Positions 42,749-51,841 of a stretch of DNA of 64,000 bases are shown here, one piece after another. The notes below the pieces were generated by a model that was not told the origin of the DNA, searched no databases, and saw only the letters and a list, made by a program, of their open reading frames with translations. The position numbers and the translations under genes are program-made. Where the stretch lies: the NCBI GenBank assembly GCA_034439875.1, contig JAWXBG010000223.1, positions 7,803 through 71,802 of the forward strand. Direction: 5' to 3'. This DNA comes from JAWXBG01 sp034439875. Lineage in GTDB: Bacteria > Bacteroidota > Bacteroidia > Flavobacteriales_D > Sanyastnellaceae. Position 1 is the stretch's first letter. Each line of letters begins with the position of its first letter.

Positions 42749-45247
42749 TTGAAGGCCCAAAAGATTTTATTCCTTATTGTATTATTCTTTTTGGTTGGGC
42801 ATCAGCATTTTGCGCAAGAATTGTCAAATCCCAGGATATTGAATAGTCTTCGTTGTCAAAGTCCGCCAAAGCTCAATGGTGTGCTGGATGATCAGTGTTG
42901 GTCGGAATGTGTTGTAGCGACAGACTTTATAACTTTTTCACCAAATCCGGGTGTACCCTCAAAATTCCAATCAGAAGTGAGAGTGCTCTACGATGATGAA
43001 GCGCTCTACATTGGATTTATGTGCTATGATCCTGCGCCAGACAGCATCCTTACTCAACTCACTGGGAGAGATTCCGATGGCAACTCAGATTTTTGCGGTC
43101 TTACTCTATCCTGCTTTCGAGATGGCATCAATGGATTCACATTCGCCATTAGTCCGAAGGCTGAACAATATGATGCCCGGGTTTCGACCGTCAACGGAGG
43201 CCATTTGGAGGATATCTCTTGGAATGCAGTTTGGGATTGTAAGACCGTAATTCTCGAAAATGGCTGGTGTGCCGAATACAAAATCCCTTTTGCGGCTTTG
43301 CGTTTTCCGAAAAGTGAGGAACACGTGTGGAATGTTAATTTTTTCAGAGAGGTGAGAAGAGTGCGTGAAAACTCGAACTGGAATCCAGTTGATCCTCAGA
43401 TTCCTGGATTTCTGACTCAAATGGGTCAATTGAAAGGTGTCGATAAAATTGCAACACCATCAAGACTATTCCTTTATCCGTATGCATCTACATATCTCAA
43501 TCAGCAGGAGTATTACAACGCCGATTTGACAATAAGTAGACAGCAAACCTCAAGTTACAATGGTGGTATGGATATTAAGTTTGGATTGAATGATGCGTTC
43601 ACGCTTGATGCTACTTTGATACCAGACTTTGGACAGACTGTTTCGGATAACTTGATTCTCAACCTCACCCCATTTGAAGTTCAGTTTCAGGAAAACAGGC
43701 AGTTCTTTACAGAGGGAACAGAATTGTATTCGAAGGCAGGTTTATTTTATAGTCGACGAATTGGAGGCAATCCCATTTTTGCGAATGAGGTATACGGACA
43801 ATTACAATCGGATGAAAGGGTTGTTGAAAACCCGATCGAAACCCAACTGATCAATGCCACTAAAATTTCAGGGCGAACAAATGGAGGTTTAGGCATAGGT
43901 TTTTTTAATGCAGTTACAGCAGAACAAACTGCTTTGATTGAAGATGAAGAAGGCAATCGGAGAGAGATCATGACGAGTCCTCTTACCAATTATAATGTTC
44001 TTGTATTGGATCAAAATCTTAAAAACAATTCTTTCTTTTCCCTTGTAAATACAAATGTTTTGCGAGCTGGTCATTCCTACGACGCAAATGTGCTTGGAAC
44101 CGAGTTTCAATTGCGCGATAAAAAGAACAAATACGCTATTGGAGGAAGTGGTGCTTATAATAAAAAGTTGCACTACGAAGGCAAAGATGATGAAGGATAT
44201 AGAGCCTATTTGCAATTGGAGAAAACAAGTGGAAACTGGACATGGAATACAGGTAGCTCTGTTGAGTCGGATACATACGACATCAATGATATTGGATTTT
44301 TGTATAACAACAATGAAGTAAACTATTGGCTCTCGAATTCATATGCCATCTATAAGCCATTCGGGCCTTTCAATAGAATGTGGAGCAATTTGTATACATC
44401 ATTGAATTACCTCTATAGGCCTTATGAATATGCTAGTCTGAACTCAAGTGCCAACGTAGGTTTCATGACAAGAAAGTTTTTTGCTTTCGAACTTTCTGTT
44501 GAGTCAAATCCAATTGAAGGCAACGATTTTTTTGAGCCTCGTGTGCAAGGAAGATATTTTAAAACTCCGGCTTGGTTCAATTATGGCGGTTGGATCAGCA
44601 CAGATTATAGAAAGCGTTTTGCTCTGGATTTTAGCGCTTGGCATAGTTTGTTTGAGGATAAGCAGAGGTATGTTTTCAATTGGCGTATTGAACCCCGGTT
44701 CAGGGTAAACGACCATCTGATGTTTAAATATGTATATAGCAGGCAGAATCACTACAATGACATTGGATGGGCCGATTTCGCTGATGAAAGTCGTATGGAG
44801 CCAATCTTTGGTACACGCGATGTTGTTTCACACACCAATCTCCTTACTGCAACATATACGTTCAATGCGTTGATGTCAACTTCATTTAGGGCACGTCATT
44901 ATTGGGGTTTCTCAAGGTATCACAAATTCCACAGCCTTAATCAAGATGGCCATCTCGGCAATACCGACTATTCGGGCACAGATGATATGGGAAACATAGA
45001 GGCCAACAGAAGTTTCAACTCTTTTACTATTGATATGGTTTTCCGATGGATTTTTGCCCCTGGTAGCGAATTGAATCTCGTTTGGAAGAAGGGAATTAAT
45101 CAAGAAGAAGATGAGATTTTGCCCAATTTAACTGAAGATATTAAACACACCTTCGGGTTACCACAGTCTAACAGCATTAGTATGAAGGTATTGTATTTTC
45201 TAGATTACAACAAACTTTTAAGGTCCAATAGAGTCAAAATAAACTGA
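42749..45247 (+). CDS. DUF5916 outer-membrane protein with CBM9-like domain
   Basis: This 832-residue protein starts at TTG; a signal peptide MKAQKILFLIVLFFLVGHQHF follows. Residues about 30-210 resemble a carbohydrate-binding family 9-like domain (PPKLNGVLDDQCWSEC to VWNVNFFREVRR), and the rest is a beta-barrel-like DUF5916 region rich in aromatic strands (NRQFFTEGTELYSKAGLFYSRRIGG). The family is widespread in Bacteroidota, with unknown function. Single gene, divergent from the TonB receptor. A TACCTTCG box lies at 42670-42677. Confidence 0.88.
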   Translation: MKAQKILFLIVLFFLVGHQHFAQELSNPRILNSLRCQSPPKLNGVLDDQCWSECVVATDFITFSPNPGVPSKFQSEVRVLYDDEALYIGFMCYDPAPDSILTQLTGRDSDGNSDFCGLTLSCFRDGINGFTFAISPKAEQYDARVSTVNGGHLEDISWNAVWDCKTVILENGWCAEYKIPFAALRFPKSEEHVWNVNFFREVRRVRENSNWNPVDPQIPGFLTQMGQLKGVDKIATPSRLFLYPYASTYLNQQEYYNADLTISRQQTSSYNGGMDIKFGLNDAFTLDATLIPDFGQTVSDNLILNLTPFEVQFQENRQFFTEGTELYSKAGLFYSRRIGGNPIFANEVYGQLQSDERVVENPIETQLINATKISGRTNGGLGIGFFNAVTAEQTALIEDEEGNRREIMTSPLTNYNVLVLDQNLKNNSFFSLVNTNVLRAGHSYDANVLGTEFQLRDKKNKYAIGGSGAYNKKLHYEGKDDEGYRAYLQLEKTSGNWTWNTGSSVESDTYDINDIGFLYNNNEVNYWLSNSYAIYKPFGPFNRMWSNLYTSLNYLYRPYEYASLNSSANVGFMTRKFFAFELSVESNPIEGNDFFEPRVQGRYFKTPAWFNYGGWISTDYRKRFALDFSAWHSLFEDKQRYVFNWRIEPRFRVNDHLMFKYVYSRQNHYNDIGWADFADESRMEPIFGTRDVVSHTNLLTATYTFNALMSTSFRARHYWGFSRYHKFHSLNQDGHLGNTDYSGTDDMGNIEANRSFNSFTIDMVFRWIFAPGSELNLVWKKGINQEEDEILPNLTEDIKHTFGLPQSNSISMKVLYFLDYNKLLRSNRVKIN

Positions 45248-45342
45248 TAATCAGGTATTTGAAAAATTTCGGGGATTAAAAATCTAAAAAAATCTATCTT
45301 TAAAGCAACCCTTTATTTAAAGAATGTGTTTTACATAAGAAT

Positions 45343-45900
45343 ATGGATGATATCCGGGAGATCATAGATGGGTGTGTGCGCGGTGAGAAAAGATGGCAGG
45401 ACAAAATGTACCTAAAGTTTAACTCGCTGTTGTTCGGAATCTGTTTGAGATATACCAAAAACAAGATGGAAGCCCAAGATGTTCTTCAAGATGTATTTGT
45501 AAAAGTGTTTAACAACATTCACACGTATCATCACAACGGTAGTTTCGAGGGTTGGTTGAGGAGGATAGCGGTGAATACATCCATCACGAATTACAGGAAA
45601 AATCTGAAGCATGCGTATCAAGAAGATGTGGATGATCTTGTAAGACACAAAGAAGATCCGGTATCGTTTGATAATGCGGAATTCACAAAAGAGGAGTTGT
45701 TGTTTTGCATCAACAAACTTCCGACAGGATACAGAACAGTTTTTAATCTGTACGTTGTAGAAGGATTTATGCACAAGGAAATAGCCGGCATGCTCGAGAT
45801 AGATGTGAATACTTCCAAATCACAATTATCGCGAGCCAAGACGCACCTACAAAAAGAACTTGGAGAATTGAGTAAAATAAAATTCAAAAAAGATGAGTGA
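45343..45900 (+). CDS. ECF-type RNA polymerase sigma factor
   Basis: This 185-residue factor has region 2 with the core-binding and -10 elements (FNSLLFGICLRYTKNKMEAQDVLQDVFVKVF) and region 4 with a helix-turn-helix (YRTVFNLYVVEGFMHKEIAGMLEIDVNTSKSQLSRA). Region 3 is absent, as in extracytoplasmic-function factors. Its stop overlaps the next gene, a single-pass membrane protein, which is the classic sigma/anti-sigma arrangement. Confidence 0.94.
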   Translation: MDDIREIIDGCVRGEKRWQDKMYLKFNSLLFGICLRYTKNKMEAQDVLQDVFVKVFNNIHTYHHNGSFEGWLRRIAVNTSITNYRKNLKHAYQEDVDDLVRHKEDPVSFDNAEFTKEELLFCINKLPTGYRTVFNLYVVEGFMHKEIAGMLEIDVNTSKSQLSRAKTHLQKELGELSKIKFKKDE

Positions 45901-46495
45901 AGAAAGATTTTTTAGCCATGTGAAGGAACAATTCCTTGACTATTCCCCTGAGGTTCCTCAGTCGGTATATGGGGGTATGCGCAGAAAGTTGTGGTGGACT
46001 AATTTCACAACCTTCAAAGCTTTCCGCTTCAACATGTGGTATCTTGTTTTATTGGCGGGTGGTAGTTCCGCTGCTGTATTAGTTGGACAATCAAATGGGT
46101 CTAGTGCACCTGCGGAAAAAGCTGGCACTTTCCAAAATCAACTCTGGCAGCCCGAAATTTTGAATGCCTCTGAAAATGAATTCATACCGGCATCAAGCTC
46201 TAGCTGCACCTCGGAAAATTCAAAAAGCAAAACACACAGTTCATGTTGTTCGGCTTCGCATGCAAGTGAATCAGTACACTGTGAATTCCCACTGACATCT
46301 ACCGAAGGTGATCTACCAGTATTTGAAAGTCCAGCGCAAGTGCTTCCCATAGTTGTGCAAACCAATGAGCCAGAAGTCCTAATACCAATAGTCGAAATTG
46401 CCACTCCAGAAACTCTTGCCAAAAGTGAAAAGGGTACAAGGAAACTTGAAGTTGATCAATTATTGTCAAAAGACAAAAGGGATAAAAAGAAATGA
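45893..46495 (+). CDS. Putative anti-sigma-like single-pass membrane protein
   Basis: This 200-residue protein overlaps the ECF sigma gene by 8 bases. A cytoplasmic N-terminus of about 45 residues (FFSHVKEQFLDYSPEVPQSV) resembles the start of Bacteroidota anti-sigma-like proteins, a membrane helix spans about 48-63, and the periplasmic part is Ser/Cys rich (residues 105-130, with a CC pair and two more Cys) and low in complexity. No zinc-binding anti-sigma domain is seen. The assignment rests mostly on position; the Cys cluster might sense redox or metals, which is inference. Confidence 0.6.
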   Translation: MSEERFFSHVKEQFLDYSPEVPQSVYGGMRRKLWWTNFTTFKAFRFNMWYLVLLAGGSSAAVLVGQSNGSSAPAEKAGTFQNQLWQPEILNASENEFIPASSSSCTSENSKSKTHSSCCSASHASESVHCEFPLTSTEGDLPVFESPAQVLPIVVQTNEPEVLIPIVEIATPETLAKSEKGTRKLEVDQLLSKDKRDKKK

Positions 46496-46549
46496 ATTGG
46501 AAATTGGTAGGGTCATGCCTCCTACCTTAGCCGGAGTATTTTTATAGGT

Positions 46550-47485
46550 ATGTTCCGGAATTCAGGTATGAAACCAAAAATCAAGGGCAACACATCGTTG
46601 ATGTTGTTGCTCTTGTTTTTTTCATTAGTTTCGAGATCTACCGAGCTCCTCTCCGATACGATCATTATAGATGGAGAGAAAATCTTTATCGAAAAAAATC
46701 CACGTTACGTGGATGTAGATTCCTTAGAGCAATCATATAAAAAGGCTGATATAAATTATGGACTCTCCTTAACTCCATTCCTGAACGCTAACTTCACTTA
46801 TGGTCAAATTGCATACATAGGCGAGGATGCTAGGTATATCAACGATTTTATATCTACCGGCGATAGCTGGAAACTAGGGCCAGGCTTTGGTCTGATGGTG
46901 GAAAAAGAGATAGATGAGCACTTCGCATTTTCCCTTGGATTCTCTTGGAATCAGTCAAAAATAGGAAATCAGTATGTAGATGTTTCGTCACTTTCTGATG
47001 AAGAGACGTACAAGTTTGAGAGTTTTAAAGATGGAGAACTCTCTCATATCATTAATCAATTTATAGATCCGGGTTATGAGTTAGACACCATACCTGTGTC
47101 GCTTAACGACGGAACTTTCGAACTTCAAACGAGAGATATTGTAGCCAGGATAAGAATATATGGGGGTAAAGAAAAAGACGACCTAAGGTGGTATTTTCAG
47201 TTCGGACCGTTTTGGAGAAGTATTCATTTTGGAAATGTTGGACCTGTGACCATGATTTTTGAAGACGACTCCCTCTCTACTTGGAATCCTGATGTTCTTG
47301 AACTTCGTAAAACTCAATGGGGCGGTACCTTTGGTGGAGGTGGAGCTTATAAATGGAACCTCAAAAATGGGCTTTCAGCAGGCGTAGATTTATGGATTCC
47401 AGCAGGAGTATTAAGCAAAAGATCAGACCTTGATTTTTCTTACAGAAGCCTATCCTTGTTTTTAGGCTACAGTAGATACTTCTGA
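46550..47485 (+). CDS. Outer-membrane beta-barrel-like protein
   Basis: This protein of up to 311 residues (305 from the ATG at 46568) has an N-terminal signal segment (SLMLLLLFFSLVSRS) and a series of amphipathic beta strands with aromatic girdle residues, ending in LFLGYSRYF with a terminal Phe as for barrels assembled by BamA. No family is recognised. It lies 54 bases after the anti-sigma-like gene. A TACCTTAG box lies at 46523-46530. Confidence 0.75.
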   Translation: MFRNSGMKPKIKGNTSLMLLLLFFSLVSRSTELLSDTIIIDGEKIFIEKNPRYVDVDSLEQSYKKADINYGLSLTPFLNANFTYGQIAYIGEDARYINDFISTGDSWKLGPGFGLMVEKEIDEHFAFSLGFSWNQSKIGNQYVDVSSLSDEETYKFESFKDGELSHIINQFIDPGYELDTIPVSLNDGTFELQTRDIVARIRIYGGKEKDDLRWYFQFGPFWRSIHFGNVGPVTMIFEDDSLSTWNPDVLELRKTQWGGTFGGGGAYKWNLKNGLSAGVDLWIPAGVLSKRSDLDFSYRSLSLFLGYSRYF

Positions 47486-47589
47486 ACGGGCAACCTGAAC
47501 CCACTTTTGCATGTCATGTGTATAATTTAGCTTGTACACCTTAATAAATTGGGTCTTTAAGTCCCTTTTTTTCTTACCTTAGCCCTGCC

Positions 47590-48663
47590 ATGAAGATAAA
47601 ATTGAAATCAGTTGTGTTCTTGAGTCTACTTGCTTTTTGCACAGTACAATTGGTATCTGCTCAAATTGTAAATCCTGGATTTGAAGTTGCTTCGGCATAT
47701 CCATCAAATACCGGTCAGTGGCAAATTTTGCAGTCGTGGACTAATGCAGGAAGTTTACTTGCCTCTCCCGATTACTATCACTATCTCGGTTCGAGTCAGG
47801 CAGATTTACCAGAAACTCCGATGGCAATGGTAGAACCAGCCGAGGGTGAAGCATTAGTAGGCTTGATTGTTTGCGGGCCAAATCACACCAACATCAGAGA
47901 ATACATCAGTACACAATTCAATAACCCTCTCGAAGTCGGCAAAGACTACATTGTAAGTTACAAGTTATGTAATGGGTATAAGACAGAGGTTTCTACCGCA
48001 GGATTGGCGGTATCTGATATTGGACTTTATTTCTCTACAAATCCTGTTCTGCAGGTAGGTCAAAATCCCATAGCTGCAAATCCTCAATTTACTATTGATA
48101 CTGTTTTCTATTCCAGAGATTGGGTTTGTGTGAATTTTACCTTGCATTCCGATCAAGCATACCGATACATGACCTTTGGATTATTTGGTCCAGACGATAA
48201 CAAAGACATAGAGGTAATGGAAGGGGCTAACCCCTTGTATGGTTATTATTTTGTGGATGACTTTTTCATTCAAGAAGTTCCAGAAGATTTTGATCCATCT
48301 GAAGAAGCCACTGGAAAAGGAGACCAAACGCCTCCATCGGCGAATGAAAATCCGAATTCAGGTGGCTCCGCCGAAATAGACGAGTTTTTTATCCCAAATA
48401 CTTTTACTCCAAATGGTGATGGCAACAACGATTATTTCTTGCCAGTATCCACTCAAGTTCATGAATATGATCTAGAGATTTTCAATAGATGGGGTGAACG
48501 TTTATTTAAGGCCACTAATCCGACTATCGGGTGGGACGGTTGGTACAATAGTCAGCGTGCAGAAGGTGGAGCTTATGTCTGGGAAATTTCTTTTATGTCT
48601 ACCGATGAAAATGGCGAGCCAAAGGTGAAATCACTTTCCGGAATCGTCAATTTGGTGAGGTAG
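47590..48663 (+). CDS. T9SS-type B secreted protein with gliding-motility C-terminal domain
   Basis: This 357-residue protein has a signal peptide (about residues 1-24, SAQ end) and an N-terminal lectin-like beta domain (VNPGFEVASAYPSNTGQW onward). After a low-complexity linker (GDQTPPSANENPNSGGSAE) comes a gliding-motility-associated C-terminal domain: IPNTFTPNGDGNNDYF, LEIFNRWGERLF, GWDGWYNS, GGAYVWEI, SLSGIVNLVR. That domain targets cargo to the type IX secretion system and the cell surface. A TACCTTAG box lies at 47575-47582, seven bases before the ATG. Confidence 0.9.
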   Translation: MKIKLKSVVFLSLLAFCTVQLVSAQIVNPGFEVASAYPSNTGQWQILQSWTNAGSLLASPDYYHYLGSSQADLPETPMAMVEPAEGEALVGLIVCGPNHTNIREYISTQFNNPLEVGKDYIVSYKLCNGYKTEVSTAGLAVSDIGLYFSTNPVLQVGQNPIAANPQFTIDTVFYSRDWVCVNFTLHSDQAYRYMTFGLFGPDDNKDIEVMEGANPLYGYYFVDDFFIQEVPEDFDPSEEATGKGDQTPPSANENPNSGGSAEIDEFFIPNTFTPNGDGNNDYFLPVSTQVHEYDLEIFNRWGERLFKATNPTIGWDGWYNSQRAEGGAYVWEISFMSTDENGEPKVKSLSGIVNLVR

Positions 48664-48810
48664 TCTTTTAGTTTTCTCCTGCTTTCATTTTATGGATTAC
48701 TAGATTTTAAATTGATTAGAAGAGAGATAAACTATTGTAGTCACCTTTTTATCCCGCGTTCTTATTTCGCGTAAAACTGCAACACAATTTTTGGGATTAC
48801 TTTCGTCCCA

Positions 48811-50382
48811 ATGAAAACGACATTTGTTCCTCAACAGCAATTATCTGATCTAGTTGAAGATTACATTCACCATAAAGAATCTGTACTACCTTTCTGTGGC
48901 TCTTTTCTGAGTCAATCTGCTATTCTTGAAAAGATGGCCAAGCGACCATTCGATGCTAGACAAAGAGAATTATTGGTCGAAACACTTTTGAAACAATATC
49001 AGGATTTGCCAATTTCCGAATTGACTCAAAAAAACATAGAGAGTCTTAGATCTTTAAACACTTTTACCGTTGCTACTGGACATCAACTCTGTTTGTTTAC
49101 AGGTCCCTTGTACTTCATTTATAAACTTATTTCTACGATTCGTCTAACCGAATTGCTCAAAACTGAATCACCCGAGCAAAATTTTGTGCCAGTCTATTGG
49201 ATGGCGACAGAAGACCATGATGTGGCTGAAATCGATCATTTTTTTTTAAGAGGTCAAAAGAAACAATGGTCGACAAACGATAGCGGTGCAGTAGGTGAGT
49301 TGAGCACTAATGGAATACAACAAATGATCAGTGATTTTGAAAATTCGTTTGATCCAAGCGAACGTTTGAATGAGTTGATCAAAATCTTGAGCGATTCCTA
49401 TGCCTCCGAAAATCTGGCAACCGCAACCCGAAAGTTGGTCAATCACCTGGTAGGTAAATATGGAATTGTAATTATCGATGCCAACGATAGGGGGTTCAAG
49501 AAGAGTTTTAGTCATATCCTGAAGAGAGAATTGTTAGAGGGAATGGGTTATTCGGAAGTAAACAAAACGAATGGCATATTGAAGAATGCGGGCTACAAAC
49601 CTGTTGTGAATCCCAGAGAAATCAACTTGTTTTATCTCATGAACCACCAGCGTGAACGTATTCTGCACGAGGGTGATATTTTCAGGGTAAACCAAACCGA
49701 TATAATTTTCACGCGCGAAGAAATCTTAGCTGATCTTGAGAATAATCCGGAAAAGTTTAGTCCGAATGTTCTGCTGCGACCGGTTTACCAAGAGTTTGTA
49801 CTTCCCAACTTAGCCTACATTGGTGGGCCGGGAGAATTGTCGTATTGGATGCAAATCAAGTCTCTTTTCGAAGAACTAGGCGTCTCTTATCCGATTCTGG
49901 TGCCGAGAGATCAAGCCATTATCTTGAATCATTCGATTCAGAAGAAGGTGGATAAATTAGAAATTTCGGATGCTGATATTTTTATATCTAAAGACGACTT
50001 TATACGAAATTATGTGCGCAGTCAATCGCAAGTGAGTATTCAAAACGAATCAGATTCTATAAGTGCCACTTTAGACGCCATAGCAGTCAAGTTGAAAGTT
50101 CTAGATCAAAGCTTGGAACAAGCAACCATGGCCGAAAAGCAAAGGGTATTGAAAGGCATGGAGAACCTGACATCAAAAATTACACGATCCGAAAAGCAAT
50201 ATCACGAACAATCTATTCGTCAAATCGAAAGTGTTTTTCAAGCGGTACGCCCAGATGGTGTGCTGCAGGAGAGAAGAGATAATTTCTTTCAATATCAGGC
50301 CGAAACTTTGGAAGACATCATTGAATACTGCCATGACGTTTTTGACCCACTAGAGCCTTCCTTAAAGGTCATACGTTTATGA
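48811..50382 (+). CDS. bshC: Bacillithiol biosynthesis protein BshC
   Basis: This 523-residue protein is the putative cysteine-adding enzyme of bacillithiol synthesis, the low-molecular-weight thiol used by Firmicutes and Bacteroidota. The conserved N-terminal ATGHQLCLFTGPLYFIYK, PVYWMATEDHDVAEIDHF and the later VLLRPVYQEFVLPNLAYIGGPGE stretch identify it, and residues 425-500 form a coiled coil. BshA and BshB are not in the window. It converges with ruvX and the two reading frames overlap by 6 bases at their 3' ends. Confidence 0.93.
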   Translation: MKTTFVPQQQLSDLVEDYIHHKESVLPFCGSFLSQSAILEKMAKRPFDARQRELLVETLLKQYQDLPISELTQKNIESLRSLNTFTVATGHQLCLFTGPLYFIYKLISTIRLTELLKTESPEQNFVPVYWMATEDHDVAEIDHFFLRGQKKQWSTNDSGAVGELSTNGIQQMISDFENSFDPSERLNELIKILSDSYASENLATATRKLVNHLVGKYGIVIIDANDRGFKKSFSHILKRELLEGMGYSEVNKTNGILKNAGYKPVVNPREINLFYLMNHQRERILHEGDIFRVNQTDIIFTREEILADLENNPEKFSPNVLLRPVYQEFVLPNLAYIGGPGELSYWMQIKSLFEELGVSYPILVPRDQAIILNHSIQKKVDKLEISDADIFISKDDFIRNYVRSQSQVSIQNESDSISATLDAIAVKLKVLDQSLEQATMAEKQRVLKGMENLTSKITRSEKQYHEQSIRQIESVFQAVRPDGVLQERRDNFFQYQAETLEDIIEYCHDVFDPLEPSLKVIRL

Positions 50383-50793
50383 TTCGCCGTATTGCAAGTA
50401 GTCTTGGAGGATTAAAGCAGCGCTCACTTTATCAAGGTTTCCTTTTTTCTGTCGATCACTTTTTTTCATTCCACCTTGTACCAAACTTTGTGAGGCCATT
50501 TTGCTGCTAAACATTTCATTGACCCTACTCACAGGAATTTCCGGAAACTTTTTTTGAATTTTGGTTATGAATGCCTCAATGTTTTCGGTGGTAGTTGAAA
50601 TGCTTCCATCGAGGTTGTGGGCTACACCGATTACAAATCTTTCAACCCTGTGTTTTATCACAATGCCAACTAATAGAGCCATTATATCTTTTGTAGTGAC
50701 TGTTTCTAATGGACTAGCAATCATTTTAAGGTCATCTGTGATGGCCAAACCACAGCGCACTGTCCCAAAGTCAATTCCCATGAATTTACCCAT
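50377..50793 (-). CDS. ruvX: Holliday junction resolvase RuvX (YqgF family)
   Basis: This RNase H-fold nuclease is 138 residues from the ATG at 50793; an extension to 50823 lacks conservation. Catalytic acidic residues are in GIDFGTVRCGLAITD, the conserved FVIGVAHNLDGS and VNEMFSSKMASQ follow. Members act on pre-16S rRNA ends and are proposed to resolve Holliday junctions. It is convergent with bshC. Confidence 0.92.
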   Translation of the reverse strand: MGKFMGIDFGTVRCGLAITDDLKMIASPLETVTTKDIMALLVGIVIKHRVERFVIGVAHNLDGSISTTTENIEAFITKIQKKFPEIPVSRVNEMFSSKMASQSLVQGGMKKSDRQKKGNLDKVSAALILQDYLQYGES

Positions 50794-50904
50794 ATCACAA
50801 AAGTAATCCCGAATAGATACCAAGAATAGGTCTAAGCATCAATTGTATTTGGGATGCTCTAATCCAAACAATCGCAGAAAAGTGATAAAACCCCGATTGG
50901 GTAG

Positions 50905-50912
50905 TAGTTTTG
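50905..50912 (+). promoter_or_regulatory. -7 promoter box for dapD
   Basis: TAGTTTTG is a full TAnnTTTG match, 91 bases before the dapD start, in the gap after ruvX. No clear -33 element. Confidence 0.35.
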
Positions 50913-51003
50913 TGCATTACAAAGTGAGTAAGGGGGATCTCTCAAAACTTGTTTTATTTTCCCAGATTACAAGACCGAATTTGAAATTTAAACATTGAAT
51001 AGA

Positions 51004-51837
51004 ATGAATGAAGCAGAAAAACTTCAGTTCGCTGAAAAGATTGAGAAAATTTGGAACGATCGAACTTTGCTTTCGGAGGAATCTTCGGTTCACGCAATTG
51101 AGTCTGTGATAGAGCATCTGGATAAAGGAACTTTGCGCGTTGCCGAACCTTCCACCGTTGATACATGGCATGTGAACGAATGGGTGAAAAAGGCAGTCAT
51201 TCTCTATTTCCCCATCAGAAAAATGGAAGTACTCCATGCAGGTCCATTAGAGTTTCACGATAAGATGAAACTGAAAGAGAATTATGCCGCACTTGGTGTA
51301 AGGGTTGTTCCTCATGCTGTTGCCCGATACGGGGCTTATTTGGCAAAGGGAGTCATTTTAATGCCGAGTTATGTAAATATTGGAGCTTATGTAGATTCAG
51401 GGACAATGGTCGACACATGGGCTACAGTGGGCAGTTGTGCTCAGATTGGCAACAATGTTCACCTAAGTGGTGGTGTGGGTATAGGTGGTGTATTAGAGCC
51501 TGTACAAGCAGCCCCAGTGATCATTGAGGATGGTTGTTTCATTGGTTCGAGAAGTATCGTTGTAGAGGGCGTGAGGGTGTGTCGCGAAGCAGTGCTCGGA
51601 GCCAACGTTGTGCTAACTGCAAGCACAAAAATTATTGATGTAACGGGAGAGAGTCCTGTGTTTTACGAAGGTATTATTCCTCCGAGAAGCGTGGTAATTC
51701 CCGGTAGCTACCCCAAAAAATTTGCTGCGGGAGAATACAATGTGAATTGTGCACTTATCATTGGTAAAAGAAAAGAATCTACAGATCTCAAAACGTCCTT
51801 GAACGATGCCCTTCGGGACTATGGAGTCTCTGTGTAA
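51004..51837 (+). CDS. dapD: Tetrahydrodipicolinate N-succinyltransferase
   Basis: This enzyme of lysine and diaminopimelate synthesis succinylates 2,3,4,5-tetrahydropyridine-2,6-dicarboxylate. The ATG at 51004 gives 277 residues; a TTG three codons upstream is less likely. A helical N-terminus is followed by left-handed hexapeptide repeats (LMPSYVNIGAYVDSGTMVDTWATVGSCAQIGNNVHLSGGVGIGG). Its C-terminus is near the usual family length. It is 4 bases upstream of the GT9 gene, so they are probably co-transcribed. Confidence 0.94.
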   Translation: MNEAEKLQFAEKIEKIWNDRTLLSEESSVHAIESVIEHLDKGTLRVAEPSTVDTWHVNEWVKKAVILYFPIRKMEVLHAGPLEFHDKMKLKENYAALGVRVVPHAVARYGAYLAKGVILMPSYVNIGAYVDSGTMVDTWATVGSCAQIGNNVHLSGGVGIGGVLEPVQAAPVIIEDGCFIGSRSIVVEGVRVCREAVLGANVVLTASTKIIDVTGESPVFYEGIIPPRSVVIPGSYPKKFAAGEYNVNCALIIGKRKESTDLKTSLNDALRDYGVSV

Positions 51838-51841
51838 TTAA

